From Nostoc sp. PCC 7107 (GTDB taxonomy: Bacteria; Cyanobacteriota; Cyanobacteriia; Cyanobacteriales; Nostocaceae), in the NCBI RefSeq assembly GCF_000316625.1, contig NC_019676.1:4668501-4732500 (forward strand): a DNA stretch of 64,000 bases. Reading direction: 5' to 3'. This document shows positions 16,961 through 26,211 of this stretch, piece by piece (positions within the stretch are counted from its first letter, which is position 1; each line of letters begins with the position of its first letter). A program made the position numbers and the translations under genes. The notes beneath the pieces are model-generated. The model made no database searches, was not told where the DNA came from, and saw only the letters and a program-made list of their open reading frames with translations.

Positions 16961-18358
16961 TTATTGGTGCTGAATTGGTATATTTAACCAATCACTTAAT
17001 TCATTGGCTAACCATGATAGTTCAATTTCTGATAAAACTATACCTGTGTTAGCAAGAAGCGGATATTTTTTTACTCCAATCCAGATATCTAATTGTGCTG
17101 ACACAATAATTCGATTACCTTCTCCATCTTTAATAAAATGCTGGGGAATATAAACTAACTTAGTGATATTTTCTCTAGGTGATGGTTTAGTCCGATGAAA
17201 TGTCAAACCTAACAAATTCCGGTGGAAGCTAACTTGCTCATGATCTATACGTAATCGCAAACTGCCAAATAACCCAAAGACTAAGCCCCAGATCATCACA
17301 AAGCCAGCACTCCAAAAAGGCAGTGAGAACAGAACAAAGGGAACATTTATCGGAAAAGGTACGGCGATCGCATTGATAGTCCAAAATAAAATAAAGGAAT
17401 TCCAAGCGATCGCAAATGCACCAGTAAATAGCATTGATGGTTTAAAACCACTGGGAGGAATTCTAATTTCTAGCACATCCCAATTCTTTGTGATTTGAAT
17501 TTTGCTTCCAGCAGGTTGTTCACTAGTTAATGATATTGCTGCTGGTGTCCGTGCATCATTTAAAGCTTGTAGCGCTACATTTGCATTACTCAAGCGTCTG
17601 TCTAAACTAGGCTCAGTCATCCACTTCAAAAACCGACTCAAGCTCGAACGGAGATTAATTGCGGTTTCAAATTGAATCCGAAAATCTTTTTGGGGTAAAT
17701 CAGCCGGGTGAGTTCCGGTAACTAAATAAATTAAAGTTGCACCTAAGCTATAAATGTCAGATGCAGGTACAGTCCGTCCACCAAATTGTTCTGGTGGCAT
17801 ATAACCGTAAGTACCTACTACCGTTCGTGTTCCATCTTCAGCAGCCAGAACAGTTTGCACCGAACCAAAATCGACTAAATAGACTTGACCGACACTGTTA
17901 CCAGAACGATCGCCCAATAAAATATTGCTAGGCTTAAGATCACGGTGGATCACAGGTGGATTTAAACCGTGTAGGTAAGTCAAAATTTCTAAAATTGCTG
18001 TGGCTATCTGTTTAACTTCAATTTCTGTAAAAGTCTGCCCAGATTTTAAGTATTGCTCTAAAGTTTGGGCTGGGATATAAGTTTGTACTAAAGCGAATCC
18101 TTTAATGGTAGGTGAATTTACTTCAAAATAGTCTAAATAACGAGGAATAGCAGGATGTGACAAAGATTTTAAAGTTTCGGCTTCACGCTCAAATAACTTG
18201 AGATCATCCCATTCAAAGTCACTGCTAAAAGAGAGTAACTTAATGATGACTAATGCTTGAGTTGTTAAATCACGAGCAACAAAAGTCCGCCGCCCTGCTT
18301 TTTTGCCCAGTTGCTGTTGAATTTCGTAGCGTTCGCCTAATATTTGCTCAGGGATCAT
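16961..18358 (-). CDS. Membrane-associated Ser/Thr protein kinase
   Basis: A 465-residue Hanks-type kinase. The catalytic domain spans about 10-275: Lys40 in VIIK, Glu in FEREAETL, the catalytic loop HRDLKPSN (138-145), DFG (163-165) and the activation and APE-like segment GTYGYMPPEQFGG. The glycine-rich loop is degenerate (LGKKAGRRTF), as in several cyanobacterial kinases. After a linker, two hydrophobic segments (about 315-335 and 345-370) suggest membrane anchoring, followed by a C-terminal 95-residue cytoplasmic-looking domain. Substrate unknown. It diverges from cbiT and may share a transcript with the small downstream gene. Confidence 0.88.
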   Translation of the reverse strand: MIPEQILGERYEIQQQLGKKAGRRTFVARDLTTQALVIIKLLSFSSDFEWDDLKLFEREAETLKSLSHPAIPRYLDYFEVNSPTIKGFALVQTYIPAQTLEQYLKSGQTFTEIEVKQIATAILEILTYLHGLNPPVIHRDLKPSNILLGDRSGNSVGQVYLVDFGSVQTVLAAEDGTRTVVGTYGYMPPEQFGGRTVPASDIYSLGATLIYLVTGTHPADLPQKDFRIQFETAINLRSSLSRFLKWMTEPSLDRRLSNANVALQALNDARTPAAISLTSEQPAGSKIQITKNWDVLEIRIPPSGFKPSMLFTGAFAIAWNSFILFWTINAIAVPFPINVPFVLFSLPFWSAGFVMIWGLVFGLFGSLRLRIDHEQVSFHRNLLGLTFHRTKPSPRENITKLVYIPQHFIKDGEGNRIIVSAQLDIWIGVKKYPLLANTGIVLSEIELSWLANELSDWLNIPIQHQ

Positions 18359-18450
18359 GATTACTTATGACGCTACATCGCAAAAATTCTTATAGTTTAT
18401 GGTTTATCCCATTAGACAAACCAATATCTTTAGTATAAATGTGTGTCTCT

Positions 18451-19053
18451 ATGCCTTCCCAACATTGGCCTTATGTTACCCCTGGTATACCGGACGAATT
18501 ATTCGAGCAATTACCAGGAATTCCCTTCAGCCAGCGAGAAGTGCGGCTGTTGTTGATTGCTCAACTCCGACTAAAACCTGATTCCGTATTTTGGGATATT
18601 GGCGCAGGAACTGGTACTATCCCGGTAGAAGTTGGCTTATTGTGTCCCCAAGGCAAGATTATTGCTGTAGAACGAGATGAAGAAGTAGCCAACTTAATTA
18701 AGCGTAACTGCGATCGCTTTGATGTCAAAAATGTTGAAGTTCTGGAAGGTAGCGCCCCAGAATGTTTACATGAAATTAAAACAGTACCTCATCGCGTTTG
18801 TATTGAAGGGGGACGAGCTATCCAGGAGATTTTACAAGCAGTATGGGATTATTTGCCACCATCAGGGCGAGTCGTCGCTACAGCTGCTAATCTAGAGAGC
18901 TTGTATGCTATTTCTCAAAGCTTTTCGCAGTTGCAAGCCAGAAATATTGAAGTTGTTCAATCTGCTGTGAATCGCCTGGAGACACGAGGCTTTTCTCAGA
19001 CTTTTACAGCAGTTGATCCCATTTTTATCCTCAGTGGTGAGAAACTAGACTAA
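18451..19053 (+). CDS. cbiT: Cobalt-precorrin-6B C15-methyltransferase (decarboxylating), CbiT
   Basis: A 200-residue class I S-adenosylmethionine methyltransferase. The binding motif VFWDIGAGTGTIPVEVG near 45-60 and the downstream acidic loop IIAVERDEEVANLIKRN are CbiT hallmarks, and PGIPDELFEQLPGIPFSQREVR is the typical N-terminal segment. CbiT methylates C15 and decarboxylates the C12 acetate during anaerobic corrin-ring synthesis for pseudocobalamin. I start at ATG 18451 (MPSQHWPYVTPG); an ATG four codons earlier is also possible. No other cobalamin gene adjoins it. It is followed by repeats and cdsA. Confidence 0.88.
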   Translation: MPSQHWPYVTPGIPDELFEQLPGIPFSQREVRLLLIAQLRLKPDSVFWDIGAGTGTIPVEVGLLCPQGKIIAVERDEEVANLIKRNCDRFDVKNVEVLEGSAPECLHEIKTVPHRVCIEGGRAIQEILQAVWDYLPPSGRVVATAANLESLYAISQSFSQLQARNIEVVQSAVNRLETRGFSQTFTAVDPIFILSGEKLD

Positions 19054-19055
19054 AT

Positions 19056-19130
19056 CTAAAGTCTGAAGTATCAAGTATGAAATTAACACTTTACACTTCA
19101 GACTTCATACTTCAACATTTCATACTTACT
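19056..19130. repeat. AGTATGAAGTATGA-type repeat, both orientations
   Basis: AAGTCTGAAGTATCAAGTATGAA is followed 20 bases later by its near inverse (ACTTCAGACTTCATACTTCAA), so the segment can fold into a long imperfect hairpin. It lies between cbiT and cdsA and is open in the cdsA frame, which would give a false N-terminal extension. Similar strings occur near 31016-31075 and 60453-60472. Confidence 0.6.
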
Positions 19131-19133
19131 TCT

Positions 19134-20018
19134 ATGCCTTGGTCTCGAATTATTAGTGCAATTATTGCGATCGCTCTTGCTTTGGTAGCCACCCTGTTAG
19201 GCGGTTGGTATTTTACCATTGTGATTGCTGTCAGCATCTTTTTGGGTCAATTGGAATATTTTAATTTAGTACAAGCTAGAGGCATTGTCCCTGCTGCGAA
19301 AACTACCTTATTTGTCAGCCAAGCCTTGCTGATAATTTGTACAATGGACGGCAGTTTAGCTGATGCGGTACTACCTCTGGGTGGAACTTTTATTTGTTTT
19401 TATCTCCTATTTCAGCCAAAGATGGCGACAATTGCTGACATTTCCGCTTCGATTATGGGGTTATTTTATGTAGCTTATCTGTCGAGCTACTGGGTAAGAT
19501 TACGAGGCATTGGGAGTGCAGCCGTTAGCAATATTCCCTTACAAGGTTACTGGCCTAATTCTTGGACTGATATTTTAGACCAAAAAAATTTAGTCGCTTT
19601 ACCACCAGGATTCACACTAACAATACTGGCGTTCTTATGTATTTGGGCAGCAGATATCGGTGCTTATGTAGTTGGTAAATTCTTCGGTAAAACTCGCTTG
19701 TCAGACATTAGCCCGAAAAAAACTGTGGAAGGCGCAGCATTTGGGATAGCAGCCAGCGTTGCTGTTGCCATAGCAGGATCTTATTATCTTCAGTTACCCC
19801 AATTTCTCTTCACAGGCGCAGCTTTGGGTTTACTGATTGGTATTGCTAGTCTGTTAGGCGATTTAACTGAATCTATGCTGAAGCGCGATGCTGGAGTAAA
19901 AGACTCTGGACAACTGATCCCCGGTCATGGTGGAATTTTAGACCGCACAGACAGTTACATTTTTACAGCCCCTTTGGTCTACTATTTCGTTACCCTGTTA
20001 TTGCCGCTGATTAGGTGA
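19134..20018 (+). CDS. cdsA: Phosphatidate cytidylyltransferase
   Basis: A 294-residue integral membrane enzyme with about eight hydrophobic segments. It makes CDP-diacylglycerol from phosphatidate and CTP, the branch point for phosphatidylglycerol. The CdsA signature is intact near the C-terminus: KRDAGVKDSGQLIPGHGG followed by ILDRTDS (metal-binding Asp residues). A second conserved part is AADIGAYVVGKFFGKTRLSDISPKKT. I start at ATG 19134 (MPWSRIISAI), because the in-frame upstream 19 codons are repeat sequence. Phosphatidylglycerol is essential for photosystems. Confidence 0.93.
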   Translation: MPWSRIISAIIAIALALVATLLGGWYFTIVIAVSIFLGQLEYFNLVQARGIVPAAKTTLFVSQALLIICTMDGSLADAVLPLGGTFICFYLLFQPKMATIADISASIMGLFYVAYLSSYWVRLRGIGSAAVSNIPLQGYWPNSWTDILDQKNLVALPPGFTLTILAFLCIWAADIGAYVVGKFFGKTRLSDISPKKTVEGAAFGIAASVAVAIAGSYYLQLPQFLFTGAALGLLIGIASLLGDLTESMLKRDAGVKDSGQLIPGHGGILDRTDSYIFTAPLVYYFVTLLLPLIR

Positions 20019-20054
20019 AGGCACAAGGTATAAAAAATTTTACCCTTCATATTT

Positions 20055-20768
20055 TTATGGATTCACGTTAATCTTACCGCGACAAACTAATTGCGGCGGG
20101 ATCACGCTGAGTTCTTGTATTTCCACATCAGAACCTAAATCTAGATGGTAATCTTCGTTACTTGCAACTAGTGGCGAACTATTTTCTAAAACTTGAATCT
20201 GTGATAACCGTAATTCTCGATTACTAACTAAATTTAAATTTAAAGATATTTCCAGAGGTGTATTGTCACTTGGACATGTTAGTATAGCAGCCAGAATTAT
20301 TCGATGATTCTCCAAAATAATTTTTTCCCAAGCTATTTGCTTGGATTTTAGGCAGTGTTCTGGTAAAAGTTTAACCAGTACTTCATTTAAAGCAGTCGAT
20401 AATAGTTCGGATGAGACGGAACTGTTGAGATCTTTCTCATTTACGATTAGTTCGCCAACCACTGGTACTGTTGCCAACAGTCGTAAGGGCTGGCCTTTCA
20501 GTACTGCGCCTATGTTGACCTGAATATTCTCCGCTACGAGGTGAATTCGTGTAATATGGAGGCCTTGATAGACTGCATCGTTTGCAGAAATAGAAACCCA
20601 AGGAATACGACCAGAGAGAAGTTGGCGATCGCTCGCTTTAATATCCACCTCTAACTGGGATACATGACTCACTTGCGCTCTTAACCAGAGTTTAACTGCG
20701 GTTGTGAGGACATTGGTGATAATTCGTATTTTATTTGCACCCTTTGCTTGGGAATTTTTTTCAGGCAT
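20055..20768 (-). CDS. DUF2993 (LmeA-like) protein
   Basis: A 237-residue protein of the DUF2993 family, related to mycobacterial LmeA and predicted to bind phospholipids through a beta-rich fold. Visible features are LEVDIKASDRQLLSGRIPWVSISANDAVYQGLHI and a weak hydrophobic N-terminus without a clear signal peptidase site. It converges with cdsA, but a functional link in lipid handling would be inference only. The molecular role in cyanobacteria is not established. Confidence 0.75.
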   Translation of the reverse strand: MPEKNSQAKGANKIRIITNVLTTAVKLWLRAQVSHVSQLEVDIKASDRQLLSGRIPWVSISANDAVYQGLHITRIHLVAENIQVNIGAVLKGQPLRLLATVPVVGELIVNEKDLNSSVSSELLSTALNEVLVKLLPEHCLKSKQIAWEKIILENHRIILAAILTCPSDNTPLEISLNLNLVSNRELRLSQIQVLENSSPLVASNEDYHLDLGSDVEIQELSVIPPQLVCRGKINVNP

Positions 20769-20908
20769 GGAAATATTTTGTTGATGAGTTATGGCACATC
20801 AACTAACTAAACTGAAACAAGCCTTAAATGTAACATTTATGGCGATTCAGTACAAAATGCAAATATTATTATTATTTAAAGGTTGAATAAAGAATAAGTA
20901 ATTACAGC

Positions 20909-21703
20909 ATGGAGGTAAGGTTACAAAAAGCTCTGTCTCAGTTAGGTATTGCCTCACGGCGGGAAGCCGAAGAAATGATTCGGCAATCGCGTGTGCAGGT
21001 AAATGGAGTATCAGCAAATTTAGGTCAAAAAGTTGACACACAAAAAGATGCGATCGCTATTGATGGCAAATTAATTTCTGCCGCAGAACGTCCCTCTTTA
21101 ATATATTTGCTGCTACACAAACCACCCGGAGTAGTTTCCACTTGCAATGATCCTCAAGGCAGAAAAACTGTTTTGGATTTACTACCCAAAGAGTTACGTA
21201 CAGGTTTAGGAATTCATCCTGTTGGTCGTCTAGATGCAGCGTCTACAGGCGCATTAATTCTCACCAATGATGGAGAACTCACATTTGGACTCACCCATCC
21301 AAGTCATAGTATTGCTAAGACTTATCGTGTTTTGGTCAAAGGCCATCCTTCACCAGCAGTAATCGAAAAGTGGTCTCAGGGTGTGATGTTAGATGGCAGA
21401 AAAACGCTGCCTGCTCAAGTAAATCTTATAGAAAGTTTTGCGGTAAATAGCTGTTTAGAAATAGTGTTAAAGGAGGGCAGAAATCGCCAAATTCGTCGCG
21501 TAGCCGAGATTTTGGGACATCCAGTTATTGAGTTACATCGAACTGCTATAGGCGCAATTAAATTAAAAAACCCCAAAGAAATCTTTTTACGTGAAGGTCA
21601 ATATCGTTCTCTAAAAGATGAAGAAATTCGCTTTTTGCAAAAGAGCATTAAGCACAAAACTATTAAAGACTCAGCTGAGGTAAGGAGCGTAGCAAAAGCA
21701 TGA
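20909..21703 (+). CDS. Ribosomal large subunit pseudouridine synthase, RsuA/RluB family
   Basis: A 264-residue protein with an N-terminal S4 RNA-binding domain (RLQKALSQLGIASRREAEEMI, about 4-60) and the RsuA/RluB catalytic domain. The motif GRLDAASTGALILTNDG carries the catalytic Asp (about residue 109). KTYRVLVKG and EGRNRQIRR are the other family motifs. It isomerises a uridine in rRNA, most likely in 23S rRNA as RluB does. ATG 20909 is preceded by GGAGG-like purines overlapping the start region. It ends in an ATGA overlap with the next gene, so the two are translationally coupled. Confidence 0.88.
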   Translation: MEVRLQKALSQLGIASRREAEEMIRQSRVQVNGVSANLGQKVDTQKDAIAIDGKLISAAERPSLIYLLLHKPPGVVSTCNDPQGRKTVLDLLPKELRTGLGIHPVGRLDAASTGALILTNDGELTFGLTHPSHSIAKTYRVLVKGHPSPAVIEKWSQGVMLDGRKTLPAQVNLIESFAVNSCLEIVLKEGRNRQIRRVAEILGHPVIELHRTAIGAIKLKNPKEIFLREGQYRSLKDEEIRFLQKSIKHKTIKDSAEVRSVAKA

Positions 21704-22500
21704 AGTGGTTTAAGGTTAAAAGAAAAAACAATCAGCCGCCAACACTCACTCTAGAAGAACAACGTGCCGAAAAATTGAAAGAATTGGGCGCTCAACTTTG
21801 GGCAGCGCGTCAAGAACGGAGTTTGTCTCTAGAAGAAATGATGGTGATTACCAAAATCTCGCGGCGGCTGTTACAGGCGATAGAAGAAGGTAATCTCGAA
21901 GATTTGCCAGAACCTGTTTACATTCAAGGCTTTATTCGGCAATACGCCGACGCGTTAGGTTTTAACGGTGCAGAATTTGCTAAGGCTTTTCCTGTGGCTG
22001 CTATGTCAGTTGCTACCACAGCGCCTGTTTCTGTTAATAGGTCGATGAAACTACTACGACCAGTTCATCTTTACTTGCTGTATATATTTGTAATTATTTG
22101 CTCTGTTAGCAGCTTGTCTAAAGTATTAAGCAGTGCGGAATTGAGTGCTGATAATAATCAGTCACAACCAGAAAAGGTTTCACAACCAGCGCCTAATTCT
22201 GAACCAGAAAATACAAAGGCGGAGTCTGTAAGCGACAATCAAGAAAATCAAACTGTACAGATTGGTGTCACCTTGAAGGCAGCATCTTGGATTCGTGTCA
22301 TTGCTGATGGTAAAACCGAGTTTGAGGGGGTTTTACCAGAGGGAAGCCATCGCGTTTGGAAAGCGCAAGAGCAACTGACAGTGAAAACTGATAATGCTGG
22401 TAGTGTGATGATGAGCGTTAATCAAGAGGAAGCAAAGCAAATGGGAGAACCTGGGAAACCGGAAGAAGTGAAGATTGCTGCGGCTAAACCTCAATCTTAA
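21700..22500 (+). CDS. RodZ-like helix-turn-helix membrane protein
   Basis: A 266-residue bitopic protein. Residues about 28-95 form a RodZ-type helix-turn-helix (LWAARQERSLSLEEMMVITKISRRLL and EPVYIQGFIRQYADALG). One transmembrane helix spans about 122-143. A Ser/Pro/Gln linker follows, and a C-terminal DUF4115-like beta domain (VTLKAASWIRVIADGKTEFEG) ends the protein. RodZ links MreB to the cell wall machinery during elongation. The gene overlaps the pseudouridine synthase gene by four bases (ATGA). Confidence 0.82.
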   Translation: MKWFKVKRKNNQPPTLTLEEQRAEKLKELGAQLWAARQERSLSLEEMMVITKISRRLLQAIEEGNLEDLPEPVYIQGFIRQYADALGFNGAEFAKAFPVAAMSVATTAPVSVNRSMKLLRPVHLYLLYIFVIICSVSSLSKVLSSAELSADNNQSQPEKVSQPAPNSEPENTKAESVSDNQENQTVQIGVTLKAASWIRVIADGKTEFEGVLPEGSHRVWKAQEQLTVKTDNAGSVMMSVNQEEAKQMGEPGKPEEVKIAAAKPQS

Positions 22501-22537
22501 TCACGATGAGGGAGCGAAGCGGCTGGGGATATAAGGT

Positions 22538-22577
22538 GCAGGGAGCAAGGGGGAATATTTTCTCCCTTGCTCCCTGC
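22538..22577. terminator. Shared hairpin between convergent rodZ-like gene and malQ
   Basis: GCAGGGAGCAAGGG (22538-22551) is perfectly complementary to 22564-22577, with a 12-base A/T-rich loop. It lies in the 94-base gap between two converging genes. There is no strong T-run on either side, so it may be a weak or factor-dependent terminator, or an intergenic repeat of the GGGAGCAGGG class. Confidence 0.55.
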
Positions 22578-22594
22578 CCCCTGCTCAATTTCCC

Positions 22595-24103
22595 TCATTT
22601 TTGTTGAGGAGCACGACCGTATAATTGGGTGAGAGTTTTTAAGCGATCGCTTACTTCTCTGGTAAGTACATCTGAATGATAGCGCCACCCCCAATTACCT
22701 TCAGCCACACTAGGGAAATTCATCCGCGCATCAGTTGCTAAGCCTAAAACATCCTGCAACGGAATAATTGCTTGATTAGCAACGGAACTTAAAGCCAGAC
22801 GAATTAAATCCCAATGCACACCTTCAGGACTAATACAACCTAAATAAAGTAAAAAGTTGCGTTTTTCGTAATCATTAGCTTTGTCAAACCAGCCCACTGT
22901 TGTGTCATTATCATGGGTTCCGGTATAAACTACGAAATTCTGCGAGTAGTTAAAAGGTAAAAATGGATTACCGGGATCAGAACCAAAGGCGAACTGTAAC
23001 ACCTTCATCCCCGGAAATTCATATTTGTCGCGGAGTGCTTCTACTTCTGGCGTAATTACTCCTAAATCTTCAGCTAAGACAGGTAGTTTACCTAGAGCTT
23101 CTTTAATAGCATCAAACAATTCTTCCCCAGGCGCTTTCACCCACTCGCCATTAATCGCAGTTTCTTCACCTTGGGGAACAGCCCAATAAGCTTCAAATCC
23201 TCGAAAGTGGTCAATGCGGATTACATCTAAATAATCCAACATCGCTTCAAAGCGACCTATCCACCACTTAAAGTTCTGTTTTTGCAATTCCTCCCAGTTG
23301 TAAACCGGGTTGCCCCACAATTGACCAGTAGCACTAAAATAATCTGGTGGAACTCCGGCCATTAGTTTCGGTTCTCTGGTTTCTTCATCCAGACAAAAGA
23401 TTTCGGGATGCGACCACACGTCAGAGCTATCTTGAGCTACATAAATGGGAATATCGCCAATAATTTGAATACCGCTCATATTGGCATAAGCTTTGAGTTC
23501 CGACCATTCGCGGAAAAATTCAAATTGGATGAATTTGTAATAAAAAATTTCCGCATTTAACTGCTGTTTTACTTGCTCAATTGCGGCTGGTTCACGCTTG
23601 ACTAGTGCTGCTTCCCACGTATGCCAGCTTGTCCCCTCATTCGCATCTTTCAGCGCCATAAATAAGGCATAATCATCTAACCAATAAGCTTTGCTGTCAC
23701 AAAAACCGGCAAATTCAGTTTGTTGTAGAGGTGTTGCTTGGTTTTGAAAATTTTTGCAGGCTTTTTTGAGCAGTGGAGTTTTAATTGCTATAACTTTGTC
23801 GTAGTCTACCTGAGAATTGTTAAATTCTGGCAGGTTAGCAAAGTCTTCGTCTGATAGTAAACCTTTTTCTTGCAGCTTTTCAGGGCTAATGATGAAGGGA
23901 TTACCCGCCATTGCAGAATAAGCAGCGTAAGGAGAATTACCATAACCAGTTGGCCCCAAAGGCAAAACTTGCCAATATTGCTGGTAGCTTTCTCTGAGAA
24001 AATCAATAAACTTATAGGCTTCTAAGCCTAAATCACCAATACCAAATCGGCTGGGGAATGAGGTAGGATGCAGCAAAATGCCGCTGGATCTGGGAAAAGG
24101 CAT
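22595..24103 (-). CDS. malQ: 4-alpha-glucanotransferase (amylomaltase)
   Basis: A 502-residue GH77 enzyme that transfers maltodextrin segments between glucans during glycogen turnover. Motifs: RSSGILLHPTSFPSRFGIGDLG at the start, YWQVLPLGPTGYGNSPY, IGDIPIYVAQDSSDVW, the nucleophile region DVIRIDHFRGFEAYW, the acid/base region LAEDLGVITPEV and the stabiliser FVVYTGTHDNDTTVGW. Length is normal for the short bacterial type. Cytoplasmic. It stands alone between a hairpin and a repeat-rich region. Confidence 0.95.
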   Translation of the reverse strand: MPFPRSSGILLHPTSFPSRFGIGDLGLEAYKFIDFLRESYQQYWQVLPLGPTGYGNSPYAAYSAMAGNPFIISPEKLQEKGLLSDEDFANLPEFNNSQVDYDKVIAIKTPLLKKACKNFQNQATPLQQTEFAGFCDSKAYWLDDYALFMALKDANEGTSWHTWEAALVKREPAAIEQVKQQLNAEIFYYKFIQFEFFREWSELKAYANMSGIQIIGDIPIYVAQDSSDVWSHPEIFCLDEETREPKLMAGVPPDYFSATGQLWGNPVYNWEELQKQNFKWWIGRFEAMLDYLDVIRIDHFRGFEAYWAVPQGEETAINGEWVKAPGEELFDAIKEALGKLPVLAEDLGVITPEVEALRDKYEFPGMKVLQFAFGSDPGNPFLPFNYSQNFVVYTGTHDNDTTVGWFDKANDYEKRNFLLYLGCISPEGVHWDLIRLALSSVANQAIIPLQDVLGLATDARMNFPSVAEGNWGWRYHSDVLTREVSDRLKTLTQLYGRAPQQK

Positions 24104-24184
24104 ATTTATTTAATTTCAAGTATAAGTCTGAAGGACACGCTGGGCGATCGCATTGAATCTACCATAGAACAGGAGGTTTATCTT

Positions 24185-24257
24185 TTGTCCTTGGTCATTT
24201 GTCATTTGTCCCTGGTTAATGATCTAATGAATGACTAATGACTCTTGACTATTGACT
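24185..24257. repeat. Heptamer-type repeat cluster upstream of the Nudix gene
   Basis: TTGGTCATTTGTCATTTGTCC is followed by ATGAATGACTAATGACTCTTG and ACTATTGACTATG. These are the same TTTGTCA/TGACTAA heptamer variants as near 8240. The repeat runs into the start codon of the following gene, so its ribosome-binding site lies in repeat sequence. Confidence 0.55.
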
Positions 24258-24692
24258 ATGAATTACCGTAATCCTGCTCCGACGGTTGATATCATCATCG
24301 AATTAATTGACCGACCACATCGGCCAATAGTGTTAATTGAGAGGCTTAATTCCCCTTTTGGTTGGGCAATTCCCGGTGGTTTTGTGGACTATGGCGAACC
24401 TGTGGAAGTAGCTGCAAAGCGGGAAGCGGAGGAAGAAACAAGTTTGCAGGTGGAGTTAATTGAACAATTTTTGGTATATTCTGACCCCAATCGTGATCCC
24501 CGTCAGCATACGATTAGTATTGTATTTTTGGCTACCGCTACAGGAGAACCAAAGGCGGGAGATGATGCCAAGGGTATAGGTGTTTTTGAGTCTTGGCTTG
24601 TACCAAATAATTTATGTTTTGATCATGACCGCATTCTGCGGGATTATTGGCGTTATCGGCATTATGGTATACGTCCCAGGCTAGGGATTTAA
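24258..24692 (+). CDS. Nudix hydrolase with substituted box Gly
   Basis: A 144-residue Nudix protein. The box runs from GGFVDYGEP to [11 protein letters not shown] (about residues 40-65), with all acidic metal ligands in place, but the Gly that normally follows EExx is Ser here (ETSL where ETGL is usual). The small residue probably preserves the loop. The rest, including [20 protein letters not shown] and the C-terminal [13 protein letters not shown], resembles cyanobacterial ADP-ribose pyrophosphatase-like members. Substrate unknown. The ATG at 24258 is chosen; a TTG two codons earlier is in repeat. Confidence 0.8.
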   Translation: MNYRNPAPTVDIIIELIDRPHRPIVLIERLNSPFGWAIPGGFVDYGEPVEVAAKREAEEETSLQVELIEQFLVYSDPNRDPRQHTISIVFLATATGEPKAGDDAKGIGVFESWLVPNNLCFDHDRILRDYWRYRHYGIRPRLGI

Positions 24693-24786
24693 CGAACCAC
24701 AGAGGCGCAGAGGACGCAGAGAGAGGAATACTGGTGGCACAGAATCCTTGCGATTATACTGTGTCAGTGGTATTTGATGGTGCATT

Positions 24787-26088
24787 ATGGATGCTGAGGA
24801 ACTGTTAGAAAAATATGCCGCAGGGGAACGAAAATTTCATTCAGTAAATTTGAGTGAAGAAAATCTTCAAGGCTTAGACCTTAGTGAGATAGATCTATAC
24901 AATTCAAATTTAACTGGATCTGATTTAAGTGGGACAACCTTAAAAAAAGGAAACTTTAATAGTACAAATCTTACTAAAGCATCTCTTAAAAATACAAAGT
25001 TAAATTCAGTCAGCGCTTCTTCAGCAACATTTTATTGGACAGACCTTAATGGTGCTGATTTAAGTTGGTCAAATCTTAGTAGTGCTAATTTAAATTATGC
25101 GAACTTAGAACAAGCGAAGCTGACAGGTATAAATCTAAGTAGCGCAAAATTAATTTATGCAAATCTAGATACAGCAGATTTAAGTGGAGCCAATCTCAGT
25201 AGTTCAGACCTAAGTGTAGCTTCATTAGTTGGAGCTAATTTAAATAAAGCTAACTTAAGTAAAGCCGATTTAGGTGATGCTTATTTAATGGAGTCTGATT
25301 TTACTCTAGCAAATTTAACTGAGGCAACATTGATAGGTGCTAAACTGCAAAACGTTAAATTTCACAGAGCAAACCTATACCAAGTGAATTTATCAGGGAT
25401 GAACTTAACTGATGTAGACTTTACAGCCGCATCTCTACAAAGTACAAACCTTATAAAATCAAGGCTCCAAGGCGCTAATTTAGAAAGAGTGAATCTGCGA
25501 GGGGCAAATTTAACGAACGCAAATCTGGATGGAGCAAATTTGAGAAGGGCTGACTTAACTGGTGCTGATATTTATGGAGCCAGCTTTATAGATGCTGACC
25601 TAACTGGTGCGATAATGCCTGATGGAGAAATTTACAAACCGATCGCCTCTGAGGTAGAAATCGGTAAACAGGTAGTATCGTTAGAAAAAGTAATATCTAT
25701 GACACGACAAGTTATTAATACTGATCAAGCACCTGCACCAGTGGGGCCATATAATCAAGCGATCGCAGCTTCTGGTCAAATGATATTTGTAGCTGGACAA
25801 ATTGCGATCGATCCCCGGTTGGGTGATGTTGTTTACACTGATGATGTAAAAAAGCAAACTGAGCAAGTATTAGCAAATTTAGAAGCAATTTTAAAAGCTG
25901 CTGGGGCGACTTTTGCTGATGTTGTTAAAACAACTGTATTTTTAGCTGATATGAATGATTTTGCGGCTGTAAATGCGATTTATGCTAAATACTTCCCTGA
26001 AGATACAGCCCCAGCGCGTGCTTGTGTTCAAGTATCGCGTTTACCTAAAGATGTGCTGGTAGAGATTGACTGTATCGCAGTTGTTTGA
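24787..26088 (+). CDS. Pentapeptide-repeat protein fused to a RidA (YjgF) domain
   Basis: One 433-residue frame. Residues about 20-280 are pentapeptide repeats (A(D/N)LXX, such as ANLSSSDLS and [19 protein letters not shown]), which fold into a right-handed quadrilateral beta-helix. Residues 305-433 are a complete RidA domain with its own internal Met ([12 protein letters not shown]), the motif [20 protein letters not shown] and the catalytic [14 protein letters not shown] with Arg411. RidA hydrolyses reactive enamine/imine intermediates made by PLP enzymes. The internal ATG at 25699 lacks a clear Shine-Dalgarno. The frame is continuous through the junction with no stop, so the fusion appears real. 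I have not seen this pairing as a standard architecture. Confidence 0.85.
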   Translation: MDAEELLEKYAAGERKFHSVNLSEENLQGLDLSEIDLYNSNLTGSDLSGTTLKKGNFNSTNLTKASLKNTKLNSVSASSATFYWTDLNGADLSWSNLSSANLNYANLEQAKLTGINLSSAKLIYANLDTADLSGANLSSSDLSVASLVGANLNKANLSKADLGDAYLMESDFTLANLTEATLIGAKLQNVKFHRANLYQVNLSGMNLTDVDFTAASLQSTNLIKSRLQGANLERVNLRGANLTNANLDGANLRRADLTGADIYGASFIDADLTGAIMPDGEIYKPIASEVEIGKQVVSLEKVISMTRQVINTDQAPAPVGPYNQAIAASGQMIFVAGQIAIDPRLGDVVYTDDVKKQTEQVLANLEAILKAAGATFADVVKTTVFLADMNDFAAVNAIYAKYFPEDTAPARACVQVSRLPKDVLVEIDCIAVV

Positions 26089-26144
26089 AACTAGTTGATT
26101 AGCAATAGTAACACTATTGGATTTGTGAAAATTGCGCTTGTTCA

Positions 26145-26175
26145 GATCCCCGACTTCTCAAAGAAGTCGGGGATC
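26145..26175. repeat. Palindromic repeat, CCCGACTTCT family, copy 1
   Basis: GATCCCCGACTTCT (26145-26158) is perfectly complementary to 26162-26175 around a 3-base loop. It lies between two convergent genes and may terminate both, although the T-tract after it is weak (TTGTTT). Two relatives with the CCCGACTT core occur at 50819-50852 and 56166-56198. Confidence 0.75.
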
Positions 26176-26211
26176 TTGTTTCTCTCGGAGGTTTTAAAAG
26201 GCGCGTGTTAC

